This document shows, one piece after another, positions 1 through 6,827 of a DNA stretch of 22,248 nucleotides. A program made the translations under genes and the position numbers. The notes under the pieces were generated by a model. It saw only the letters and a program-made list of their open reading frames with translations. It was not told the origin of the DNA and did not search any database. Within the stretch, counting starts at the first letter, position 1. Each line of letters starts with the position of its first letter. This stretch comes from Alkalihalobacillus alcalophilus ATCC 27647 = CGMCC 1.3604 (lineage in GTDB: Bacteria > Bacillota > Bacilli > Bacillales > Bacillaceae_D): positions 1 to 22,248 of the forward strand of contig NZ_ALPT02000067.1 of the NCBI RefSeq assembly GCF_000292245.2. The letters run 5' to 3'.

Positions 1-30
1 AACTTGTTTCGCTTTAATTGCGACTTGATT

Positions 31-60
31 ATCTTAACATTTTTCAATCACTCACGTCAA
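31..60 (-). promoter_or_regulatory. Probable rRNA operon promoter P2
   Basis: On the minus strand a TTGACG box (55-60) is followed after 18 bp by TAAGAT (31-36), then by CAAGTCGC near position 20. The GTCGC block just after the -10 box also occurs after the P1 promoter here and after the tRNA-Met promoter at the other end of the window. In B. subtilis an rRNA operon lies directly downstream of lysS. The inference is that this is the proximal promoter of an rRNA operon starting beyond the left edge. No rRNA sequence is present in the window itself. Confidence 0.6.
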
Positions 61-116
61 CAACTTTTTTATTTTTATTTTCTAGCTAAGTTGTTTTCGT
101 TTTAGCGACAAGAAAT

Positions 117-145
117 AATATACCATCATTATTAGATAGGATCAA
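117..145 (-). promoter_or_regulatory. Probable rRNA operon promoter P1
   Basis: On the minus strand TTGATC (140-145) and TATATT (117-122) are separated by exactly 17 bp, and the start region reads CTTGTCGC (around 105-112). The box pattern and start region match the tRNA-Met promoter at 22203-22231. It sits about 85 bp upstream of the P2-like promoter, the tandem arrangement known for Bacillus rrn operons. No gene in the window is served by it, so the target must lie to the left. Confidence 0.62.
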
Positions 146-654
146 TACCTTTTTAAATAAAAATCAAAAAAAGTTTTACCACAACGTAATTTTATTCAAA
201 ACGTAATATTCGATCGGAAACCCTCTTGTGATAAATTGTACTCAACATCAGAAATCCGTGTTATCTATATTAACCCTTTTTATCCCTTAAGACTAGCTCT
301 TTTCCCATAAAAATTATAATTTCCTTTTATAGCTCCTATTATCCATGAAACTCTTTACTATCATTCATTCACCGTCTTGCGTCTATCTAAACATTTAATA
401 GTAGCTGCCCCAGAAAAACATAAATAGGTCTTCTAGAAAAAAGCCCTCTTTCTATCCCCTAAAGCTAAGAGGCAAGACGAGCACTTTACGAACAGGTGGC
501 ATCAATGAATTTCATCCTATCCTAAAGCCACTAAAAAAACGGTCTACTCGTTATAATATGGTTGCATTAATTAACTTAACTCCACTCCGCAAATGAATTG
601 GGAATCTACTCTCTATTCACTGTGGACTCTCCCGTCCTTCTCATTAGAGAATAC
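146..654. other. AT-rich intergenic region downstream of lysS
   Basis: No open reading frame with a ribosome binding site and no RNA gene was recognised on either strand between the rrn-like promoters and the lysS terminator. The only structure found is one copy of a 39-bp repeat (535-573), listed separately. The stretch probably acts as spacer between lysS and the stable-RNA operon. Confidence 0.5.
535..573 (-). repeat. Copy 1 of a 39-bp interspersed repeat
   Basis: Read on the minus strand, this runs from TAATTAATG through TAACGAGTAG to CGTTTTT. It matches the plus strand at 8342-8380 at 33 of 39 positions without gaps. Just upstream of both copies is a CGGA(G/A)TGGAG block. The end AACG...CGTT followed by Ts gives a short hairpin. 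Its function is unknown. Confidence 0.55.
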
Positions 655-702
655 AAAAAGACTGCCCGCATAAGGTCATTCTCATGACTTTATGGGACAG
701 TC
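655..702 (-). terminator. Rho-independent terminator after lysS
   Basis: On the minus strand a nearly continuous stem of about 19 bp (684-702 pairing with 660-679) with a 4-nt loop is followed by a T run at 655-659. It begins about 20 bp past the lysS stop codon. The stem contains the GTCCCA and AGTCATG blocks also found in the terminator after cysK. Confidence 0.88.
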
Positions 703-722
703 CGTTTTCATTTGTATTAATT

Positions 723-2222
723 TTATTCCGTCACGTCTTTTCCGCGCATTTGTGGGAATAAAAGAACGTCTCGAATCGATGGTGAGTTGGTTAACAGCAT
801 AACGAGTCGGTCGATACCGATCCCTAATCCACCCGTTGGAGGCATACCATACTCTAGCGCTTCGATAAAGTCTTCATCCATCATATGAGCTTCATCATCA
901 CCTTGTTCACGTTCCACTAATTGTTGCTCAAAACGTTGCCTTTGATCAATTGGGTCATTTAACTCTGTAAAGGCATTCGCATGCTCGCGTCCCACGATAA
1001 ACAACTCAAAACGATCTGTAAAACGTGGATCTTCAGGATTTTTCTTAGCTAATGGAGAAATCTCGACTGGCTGTCCATAAATAAAAGTTGGTTCAATTAA
1101 ATTCTCCTCAACAAAATGTTCAAAGAATTCATTAATAACATGACCATAAGTCATCGTCTCTTTTACATGTACCCCATGTTCTTTCGCTAATGCTCTAGCT
1201 TCCTCATCGCTCATTTCTTGCCAGAAATCAACACCAGATGCTTCCTTAACCGCATCAACCATATGGACTCTTTTCCATTCTGGTTTTAAGTCAATTTGAT
1301 ATTCACCATAAGTTACCGTTGTTGTTCCAAGAACTTCTTCAGCAATATGGGCAATTACATTTTCCGTTAATCTCATAATGTCTTTATAATCTGCATAAGC
1401 TTCGTAAAGCTCAATCATCGTAAATTCAGGGTTATGACGAGTTGATACACCTTCATTACGGAAGACGCGACCAATCTCATACACCTTTTCCAACCCACCT
1501 ACAATTAAACGTTTTAAATGTAGCTCAATCGCGATACGCATATAAAGCTGCATATCTAATGCATTATGATGAGTAATAAACGGGCGAGCAGACGCTCCAC
1601 CTGCAATGGAGTGCATCGTTGGTGTCTCAACCTCTAAGAAACCTAGTCCATCTAGATAACGGCGCATAGATTGTAAAATTTTACTTCTTAAAATAAACGT
1701 CTCACGTACATCAGGGTTTACAATTAAATCTACATAACGTTGACGGTAACGTTGTTCAACATCCTTTAAACCGTGGAATTTATCTGGTAACGGACGTAAT
1801 GATTTAGATAATAACTCAAAGTTGGTCACTTTAATTGAAAGCTCACCTACTTTAGTTTTAAAAGCAACCCCTTTAATCCCAACAATATCACCAATATCAA
1901 TCGTATTAAAGATCGCATACTGCTCTTCACCAATTGCATCTTTTCGTACATAAATTTGAATTTGACCCGTTAAATCTTGAATATGAGCAAACCCTGCTTT
2001 GCCTTTTCCTCGCTTAGTCATCACACGACCAGCTAAGATAACTTCATGCGATTTTTCTTCTAGCTCTTCTTTTGTTTTTTCTGAGAATTGATTAGCCATT
2101 TCAACGGCTGTATGTGTACGCTCAAACTTTCCACCAAACGGTTCAAGTCCTTGCTCTTCAAATTGTCTTAATTTCTCTCTACGTACTTTCAATTGATCGT
2201 TTAATTCCAATTCTTGACTCAC
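723..2222 (-). CDS. lysS: Lysyl-tRNA synthetase, class II
   Basis: Charges tRNA-Lys with lysine in the cytoplasm. The 499-residue product has the usual class II LysRS layout: an N-terminal OB-fold anticodon-binding domain (about 60-140), then the catalytic core with motif 2 (FRNEG at 254-258 and HNPEFTMIE at 263-271) and motif 3 (GLGIGIDRLVM at 465-475). The start is GTG, with GAGGAG 10 nt upstream, and the N-terminus MSQELELNDQ matches the B. subtilis pattern. It is the last gene of the folate cluster, 195 bp after dusB, and is followed by a strong terminator. A weak hairpin lies in the dusB-lysS gap. No T-box leader was seen, so expression probably depends on read-through from the folate operon or on a promoter not clearly recognisable in the gap. 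Confidence 0.97.
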   Translation of the reverse strand: MSQELELNDQLKVRREKLRQFEEQGLEPFGGKFERTHTAVEMANQFSEKTKEELEEKSHEVILAGRVMTKRGKGKAGFAHIQDLTGQIQIYVRKDAIGEEQYAIFNTIDIGDIVGIKGVAFKTKVGELSIKVTNFELLSKSLRPLPDKFHGLKDVEQRYRQRYVDLIVNPDVRETFILRSKILQSMRRYLDGLGFLEVETPTMHSIAGGASARPFITHHNALDMQLYMRIAIELHLKRLIVGGLEKVYEIGRVFRNEGVSTRHNPEFTMIELYEAYADYKDIMRLTENVIAHIAEEVLGTTTVTYGEYQIDLKPEWKRVHMVDAVKEASGVDFWQEMSDEEARALAKEHGVHVKETMTYGHVINEFFEHFVEENLIEPTFIYGQPVEISPLAKKNPEDPRFTDRFELFIVGREHANAFTELNDPIDQRQRFEQQLVEREQGDDEAHMMDEDFIEALEYGMPPTGGLGIGIDRLVMLLTNSPSIRDVLLFPQMRGKDVTE

Positions 2223-2351
2223 GACTCTTCATCTCCTCTTTTAACTCACATACTTACTGATAAAATACTTTATTAAAAACACTATTGCTCAATATGAAAA
2301 AAGTTATACACCTTCTATATATTCAATAGCATTTGCCACTGCTATGTAGAA

Positions 2352-2377
2352 AGACTGCTAGTCGATACCAGCAGTCT
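2352..2377 (-). other. Hairpin in the dusB-lysS gap
   Basis: A perfect 8-bp inverted repeat (AGACTGCT / AGCAGTCT) with a 10-nt loop lies 40 bp past the dusB stop. On the minus strand it is followed by TTCTACAT, a poor T run. It may be a weak, leaky terminator, an attenuator or an RNA processing site between dusB and lysS. It does not meet the standard of the other terminators here. Confidence 0.45.
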
Positions 2378-2417
2378 AATGATCTCACACGGATTATAGT
2401 GAAGTCTACAGAAAAAG

Positions 2418-3422
2418 TCAAACAACACTTGTTTCTTGTTCGACGATTCGTTCTTCAACCTCTTCAACAAAAGCATATAGCGTCTCGGCTACATGATCTC
2501 TTGTTTCAAATTGATTGATTTCATCCCGGACTTTTCCGCTTCCTTTAAGCCCTTTTAAATACCACGCTGCATGTTTTCTCATTTCTCGAACCGCTACTGG
2601 CTCACCTTTTAAATCAATCAGACGATCTAGGTGCAACATACAAACATCGATTTTCTCACGTGCTTCTGGCTCAGGGTGCAATACTCCATGTTCCAAATAC
2701 TGAATCGTACGGTATAACATCCAAGGATTCCCGAGTGCCGCACGACCAATCATTACCCCATCAACTCCAACTTCATCAAGCATACGACGGGCATCTTGTG
2801 GTGTTTTTACATCCCCATTACCAATGACAGGAATATTAACCGCATCCTTTACTTCTTTAATAATATTCCAATCCGCTACTCCTTCGTACATTTGCACACG
2901 GGTACGGCCATGAACAGCAACCGCACTCCCTCCTGCACGTTCAACTGCACGAGCATTTTCAACCGCAAAAACGTGGTCCTCATCCCAACCAATTCTCATT
3001 TTAACAGTTACAGGCTTTTTAACCGCATCAACAGTTGCCGCAACCATCTCATAGATTTTATTTGGATCAAGTAACCACCTTGCCCCTGCATCACATTTTG
3101 TAATTTTAGGTACAGGACAGCCCATATTAATATCGATAATATCGGCATTTGTATTTTCATCTACAAATTTTGCCGCCTCTACTAATGTTTCTTTTTCGCC
3201 GCCAAAAATTTGTAAACTTAATGGTTTTTCACGCTCGTCTACATATAACATACTTAACGATCTCGCATTTTTATGCAAAATTGCTTTATCACTAACCATT
3301 TCCGCACATACTAGTCCAGCACCAAACTCCTTAGCAATCAGACGAAAGGCCGGATTACAAACACCCGCCATTGGAGCTAGTACAACTTGGTTTTTCATTT
3401 CAATATCGCCGATTTTTAACAT
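2418..3422 (-). CDS. dusB: tRNA-dihydrouridine synthase
   Basis: An FMN-dependent enzyme that reduces specific uridines of tRNA to dihydrouridine. The 334-residue product is a TIM-barrel Dus protein. It opens with the flavin-binding segment VVLAPMAGV and carries NMGCPVPK with the catalytic cysteine at residue 102. It also has the conserved VKMRIGWDEDH and HGRTR segments and VIGNGDV followed by GVMIGRAALGNPW. It aligns along its length with B. subtilis DusB (YacF). The ATG at 3422 is chosen over an upstream in-frame GTG at 3449 because GGGGGTGA lies 8 nt before it and MLKIGDIEMKN is the family N-terminus. It starts 16 bp after the yazB stop, so the two are probably cotranscribed in the folate operon. 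Confidence 0.95.
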   Translation of the reverse strand: MLKIGDIEMKNQVVLAPMAGVCNPAFRLIAKEFGAGLVCAEMVSDKAILHKNARSLSMLYVDEREKPLSLQIFGGEKETLVEAAKFVDENTNADIIDINMGCPVPKITKCDAGARWLLDPNKIYEMVAATVDAVKKPVTVKMRIGWDEDHVFAVENARAVERAGGSAVAVHGRTRVQMYEGVADWNIIKEVKDAVNIPVIGNGDVKTPQDARRMLDEVGVDGVMIGRAALGNPWMLYRTIQYLEHGVLHPEPEAREKIDVCMLHLDRLIDLKGEPVAVREMRKHAAWYLKGLKGSGKVRDEINQFETRDHVAETLYAFVEEVEERIVEQETSVV

Positions 3423-3438
3423 TATCGATTCACCCCCA

Positions 3439-3645
3439 TCATGAATCACTCTTAATATCTTCTTCTGTTATATTTAACGTCACAACAATACGTTCTATCA
3501 GATAATCATCTGGAACACGGTTTCCTCTTTCAATTTCACCAAGAACAGAGACAGATATACCTAATTCTTTTGCGAAGCTTTTTTGTGTATACCCCTTCAA
3601 CTTACGAAAGGCTCGTATTTTTCTTCCTAAAAGTTCGGAATCCAA
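3439..3645 (-). CDS. yazB: Small XRE-family helix-turn-helix protein
   Basis: A 68-residue protein that is almost entirely one Cro/C1-type helix-turn-helix domain. The segment GYTQKSFAKELGISVSVLGE (about 19-38) forms the two DNA-contact helices, followed by IERGNRVP. The start is TTG at 3645, preceded by GAGGGTG 7 nt upstream. The first 19 nt overlap the end of folK in another frame, which suggests translational coupling. The position between folK and dusB is that of yazB in B. subtilis. Its role is not established. A regulator of the folate operon is possible, but nothing in the sequence proves it. No operator was identified. Confidence 0.88.
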   Translation of the reverse strand: MDSELLGRKIRAFRKLKGYTQKSFAKELGISVSVLGEIERGNRVPDDYLIERIVVTLNITEEDIKSDS

Positions 3646-4124
3646 CGCTTAACACCCTCTTTATCAGGTAAAGATTGAGCAATCTCTCCTACCGTTTTTT
3701 GTTGATTACATATAAGACGATCAGGTTGCAAATCAGATAATGGTATCATAACAAATGCCCGTTCTAACATTCTCGGGTGAGGAATTGACAAGTTCTCCAC
3801 TTCCATATTCTCTTCATCATAGAGTAGAATGTCAAGATCCAATGTTCGGGGGCCCCACCTCACATCACGCTTGCGTCCGCACTCTAATTCTATCGATTGA
3901 GTTACTTCCAATAATTTCAAAGGTTCTAAACTCGTCGCAATTTCTACGACCATATTCAAAAATGGTTGTTGATCGACATAACCGACTGGCTCTGTTTCAT
4001 AAATGGGTGATTGATTGTTCAGCTGAATATGCGTGTGCTCCTGAAGTAAAGCAAGAGCCTGCTTTAGATACTCTTGTCTATTGCCAATATTAGAACCAAG
4101 AGCAAGCAAAACTTTATTATCCAT
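3627..4124 (-). CDS. folK: Hydroxymethyl-dihydropterin pyrophosphokinase
   Basis: Transfers pyrophosphate from ATP to 6-hydroxymethyl-7,8-dihydropterin, making the activated substrate for FolP. The 165-residue product begins LLALGSNIGNR, has EPVGYVDQQPFLNMV near the middle, and carries the HPPK signature RWGPRTLDLDILLYD with its paired magnesium-binding aspartates. The ATG at 4124 is preferred to the upstream TTG at 4148. The site GGGAG lies 7 nt before it, and the extra residues would be encoded by the ribosome binding site itself. The ATGGATAA junction overlaps the folB stop by 8 nt. Its 3' end overlaps yazB by 19 nt. Confidence 0.95.
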   Translation of the reverse strand: MDNKVLLALGSNIGNRQEYLKQALALLQEHTHIQLNNQSPIYETEPVGYVDQQPFLNMVVEIATSLEPLKLLEVTQSIELECGRKRDVRWGPRTLDLDILLYDEENMEVENLSIPHPRMLERAFVMIPLSDLQPDRLICNQQKTVGEIAQSLPDKEGVKRWIPNF

Positions 4125-4485
4125 TTTTACGCTCCCTCTTAATTTCAATGGCGACTGACTTATAGTGCCCAGGAATCGGCGGATCTGGTTTGATTACTTT
4201 CACCGTACAAGAGTGAAGGTGCGAAAAATCTGCCAATAAAGATTGAGCTATTTTTTCAGCGACTGCTTCTACCAACTTATATGGTTTTCCCTCAACAACT
4301 TCTTTTACTATGTTGTAAGCATCCGCATAATTAATTGATAGTTCTAAGTCATCTGCTTCGCCTGCTTTTTTTAAATCTAATTCTAAAATTAGATCAACTT
4401 GAAATCGTTGTCCGAGCACTTGCTCTTCTTTAAAGACTCCATGGTATCCATAAAACGATAACTCATTTAAATAGATTTTATCCAA
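4117..4485 (-). CDS. folB: Dihydroneopterin aldolase
   Basis: Cleaves 7,8-dihydroneopterin to 6-hydroxymethyl-dihydropterin and glycolaldehyde in the folate pathway. The 122-residue product has FYGYHGVFKEEQ near the N-terminus, LGQRF, the INYAD segment, the KLVEAVAEKIA helix and the C-terminal KPDPPIPGHYKSVAIEI block, all typical of FolB. I chose the TTG at 4485 (MDKIYLNEL), since AAAGGAG lies 9 nt upstream and the B. subtilis protein begins at the same point. An ATG at 4494 sits directly against that site, and a still earlier start at 4515 has no site. The TTGGATAA junction overlaps folP by 8 nt, the same design as the folB-folK junction. Confidence 0.93.
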   Translation of the reverse strand: MDKIYLNELSFYGYHGVFKEEQVLGQRFQVDLILELDLKKAGEADDLELSINYADAYNIVKEVVEGKPYKLVEAVAEKIAQSLLADFSHLHSCTVKVIKPDPPIPGHYKSVAIEIKRERKNG

Positions 4486-5311
4486 TTCGAGCATCTCCTT
4501 TTGCAAGCATTGCATCCATCATTTTTGTCATTCTTGTCATTTCTTTGACATCATGTACTCTTACAATTTGACAACCTTGTGCCACCCCGTAACAGACAGT
4601 CGCTCCTGTCCCTTCCGTTCTTTCATCTACAGGTAAGTTTAAGGTTTGGGCTATGAGTGACTTTTTAGATGTTCCTAATAAGACAGGATAGCCCATCGCT
4701 ACGAACTCGCTAAGGTGACGCATCGTCTTTAAGTTCTCCTCATATGTCTTAGCAAAGCCAATGCCTGGATCAAGAATGATATGTTCTTTTGGTACACCCG
4801 CTCGTAAACAAATATCAATACTTTCCTGTAAATCTTTTCTCATATCTAAAATAAGATCCTGATATATACCTTCTTCCCGGTTATGCATAAGAATAATCGG
4901 AACATTATATTGGACCGCTAACTCAGCCATTTTTGGGTCTTTTTTTGCTCCCCATATATCATTAATAACGGATGCTCCTGCTTCTAATGCCGCCTTGGCT
5001 ACTTCTGGTTTATAAGTATCAATCGAAATAGGCACATCCACTTCAGTAGCTACGGCTTTGATAACAGGAACGACACGCTTAATCTCCTCTTCAATCTCGA
5101 CATATTCAAAACCAGGTCGTGTCGATTCACCACCGATGTCTAATATATCTGCCCCATCTAAGACCAGTTGTTTTGCTCTTGCAACCGCTCGTTCAATCCC
5201 ATTGTATTTACCACCATCGGAAAAAGAATCTGGTGTCGCATTTAATATCCCCATCACATATGTTCGGTCTTCAGCTAATAACGAACGATTCCTTTTTAAT
5301 AAAGTATCCAA
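4478..5311 (-). CDS. folP: Dihydropteroate synthase
   Basis: Condenses p-aminobenzoate with the FolK product to give dihydropteroate; this enzyme class is the sulfonamide target. The product carries both family signatures: MGILNATPDSFSDGG (about 20-34) and DIGGESTRPG (about 58-67). These are followed by SIDTYKPEVA, NDIWGA, LDPGIGFAKT and the C-terminal RVHDV. The start is uncertain. TTG at 5311 lies 11 nt after AAGGAG and gives 277 residues. The GTG at 5323 is in frame but directly abuts AAGGA, which is too close. The pabC stop is 15 bp upstream. The gene is the middle member of the pab-fol operon. Confidence 0.94.
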   Translation of the reverse strand: MDTLLKRNRSLLAEDRTYVMGILNATPDSFSDGGKYNGIERAVARAKQLVLDGADILDIGGESTRPGFEYVEIEEEIKRVVPVIKAVATEVDVPISIDTYKPEVAKAALEAGASVINDIWGAKKDPKMAELAVQYNVPIILMHNREEGIYQDLILDMRKDLQESIDICLRAGVPKEHIILDPGIGFAKTYEENLKTMRHLSEFVAMGYPVLLGTSKKSLIAQTLNLPVDERTEGTGATVCYGVAQGCQIVRVHDVKEMTRMTKMMDAMLAKGDARIG

Positions 5312-5326
5312 AAGTCTACACACTCC

Positions 5327-6178
5327 TTAAAGCTTATAACGACTCCACAGCTTCTTTTGTTTGCTTAATTGGTATTCCCGATCGAGCAACTCAAACACAC
5401 GGGAGTCATCTATTTGGTTATCCTCTAAAATCAATGGTACAAGTTCCTGAATAGAATTCGTCATAAAGATTTCATCTGCTGCTTCTAGTTCATGTAACTG
5501 ATAAAGTCCTTCTTCTACCTTAAGGTTTGCTTTTCTTAACAATGTTATCACAAATTGCCGCGTTACCCCGTTTAATATGCCTGTCGCAACAGACGGTGTA
5601 TAGACTTGACCATTCTTCACCCAAAAAAGATTCGACACTAGCCCTTCAGCCACATAACCTTCTTCCGTTAGAAAAACTCCTTCAACATCTGGACTATTAT
5701 GAACCATTTCTCTTTTCGCCAAAAGATTATTTAAATAATGGTGCGACTTCAAACGAACTCTTCCCTCAGGTGTATTTCTTCTCAGTGCTAAAATCTCAAC
5801 TTTTTTGGGTATTGTTCTTTTGGCTGGCAAAGGTTTGATCAGTACCGTTAAAGTCGGCTCCTTATATACCCCTGCAAAAAGCCCCACCTCTTGTGGACCA
5901 GCTGACACATTCCACCGCACATAAGCATCTTTTAATCGATTGGCTTTTAATAATTGCTGCAGAATGCTAACAGCCTCTTCCTTTTCCATAAACCAGTCAA
6001 TGCCTATTTGCTTTAATCCTTCTTGTAAACGGAGAAAATGGTCATCCAATAAAAATGGATGACCATCATAGATGGCAAATGTCTCAAATAATCCGACCCC
6101 ATAAAGATAACCGTGATCAAACACAGAAATCTTTGCTTCCTTTGAGTCAATAATTTGGTCATTTAAATAGATGTACAT
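5327..6178 (-). CDS. pabC: Aminodeoxychorismate lyase
   Basis: A PLP-dependent fold-type IV enzyme that eliminates pyruvate from 4-amino-4-deoxychorismate to yield p-aminobenzoate. The 283-residue product has DHGYLYGVGLFETF (about 21-34), the RLKSHHYLNN segment with the probable PLP lysine at 144, VFLTEEGYVAEG (168-179), SNLFW (182-186), and MTNSIQELVP near the C-terminus. The same family includes D-amino acid and branched-chain aminotransferases, but the neighbours pabB, pabA and folP make the lyase assignment secure. The ATG at 6178 has GGAG 8 nt upstream and overlaps the pabA 3' end by 16 nt. Confidence 0.94.
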   Translation of the reverse strand: MYIYLNDQIIDSKEAKISVFDHGYLYGVGLFETFAIYDGHPFLLDDHFLRLQEGLKQIGIDWFMEKEEAVSILQQLLKANRLKDAYVRWNVSAGPQEVGLFAGVYKEPTLTVLIKPLPAKRTIPKKVEILALRRNTPEGRVRLKSHHYLNNLLAKREMVHNSPDVEGVFLTEEGYVAEGLVSNLFWVKNGQVYTPSVATGILNGVTRQFVITLLRKANLKVEEGLYQLHELEAADEIFMTNSIQELVPLILEDNQIDDSRVFELLDREYQLSKQKKLWSRYKL

Positions 6179-6759
6179 GATTGAGACTCCTTTGGATAGG
6201 CTTCAAGGAAATTCTTTAATAATCGTTTTCCTTCATTCGTCATAATCGACTCCGGGTGAAACTGAACACCCTCTACAGCGAGCTCCCTATGGCGAATCGC
6301 CATGATCTCTCCTTCCGCCGTTTCGGCTGTCACTTCAAAACAATCAGGCAAGGTTTCTTTTTTGACAATTAGCGAATGATAACGCGTCGCAACAAACGGA
6401 CTTGGAATGCCTGCAAATACTGTTTTACCGTTATGAGTCACTTCGGATGTCTTCCCGTGCATTAAACGCTCGGCTCTAATCACATCGCCACCAAAAACTT
6501 GGGCAATCGATTGATGACCTAAACACACACCAAAAATCGGAATACGCCCCGCAAAATATCGAATCGCCTCCATACTAATCCCTGCCTCATTCGGACTACA
6601 AGGACCAGGTGAAATCATTAAGTAATCTGGTTTAAGTTCCTCAATCTCCGCTAACGTTATTTGGTCATTCCGTTTGACTACGAGCTCCTCACCCATTTCT
6701 CCTAAATACTGTACCAAATTGTACGTAAAAGAATCGTAGTTATCAATCATTAAAATCAT
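6163..6759 (-). CDS. pabA: Glutamine amidotransferase of ADC/anthranilate synthase
   Basis: A class I glutaminase subunit that supplies ammonia to PabB for 4-amino-4-deoxychorismate. In B. subtilis the same subunit (PabA/TrpG) also serves anthranilate synthase, so it links folate and tryptophan synthesis. The 198-residue product has the triad: Cys79 in FGVCLGHQ, His168 and Glu170 in VQFHPES. It also has the oxyanion segment ISPGPCSP at about 49-56 and MHGKTS at 100-105. The ATG at 6759 follows GGAGG, 12 bp after the pabB stop. The upstream 60 nt contain GAG/AAG triplets at 5-nt pitch that run into this ribosome binding site (see the regulatory entry). The 3' end overlaps pabC. Confidence 0.96.
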   Translation of the reverse strand: MILMIDNYDSFTYNLVQYLGEMGEELVVKRNDQITLAEIEELKPDYLMISPGPCSPNEAGISMEAIRYFAGRIPIFGVCLGHQSIAQVFGGDVIRAERLMHGKTSEVTHNGKTVFAGIPSPFVATRYHSLIVKKETLPDCFEVTAETAEGEIMAIRHRELAVEGVQFHPESIMTNEGKRLLKNFLEAYPKESQSCTSI

Positions 6760-6767
6760 CTTTTTTC

Positions 6768-6827
6768 CTCCTCAGCTCATCTGTACTTTTTTTCGCCTTA
6801 ACTCAGCTTCACTCAACTCTAACGCTC
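6768..6827 (-). promoter_or_regulatory. Candidate TRAP-like triplet repeat over pabA RBS
   Basis: Reading toward pabA on the minus strand: GAG at 6827 and TAG at 6821, then GAG, GAG, AAG, GAG, AAG with first bases at 6819, 6814, 6809, 6804 and 6799, exactly 5 nt apart. After a gap come CAG, GAG, GAG at 6783, 6778 and 6773, again 5 nt apart, and a last GAG at 6770 within the ribosome binding site. TRAP (MtrB) binds GAG/UAG repeats, best with 2-nt spacers, and in B. subtilis it represses translation of this same gene. AAG and CAG are weaker triplets, and the region is also pabB coding sequence, so chance is possible. Confidence 0.4.

Noticed and set aside
2223..2417. T-box leader or clear promoter for lysS
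   Set aside because: No AGGGTGG-type antiterminator motif and no good -35/-10 pair were found; only a weak hairpin.
2333..2518. 61-codon plus-strand frame across the dusB 3' end
   Set aside because: It overlaps dusB on the other strand and has no start signals or recognisable protein features; it is a shadow frame.
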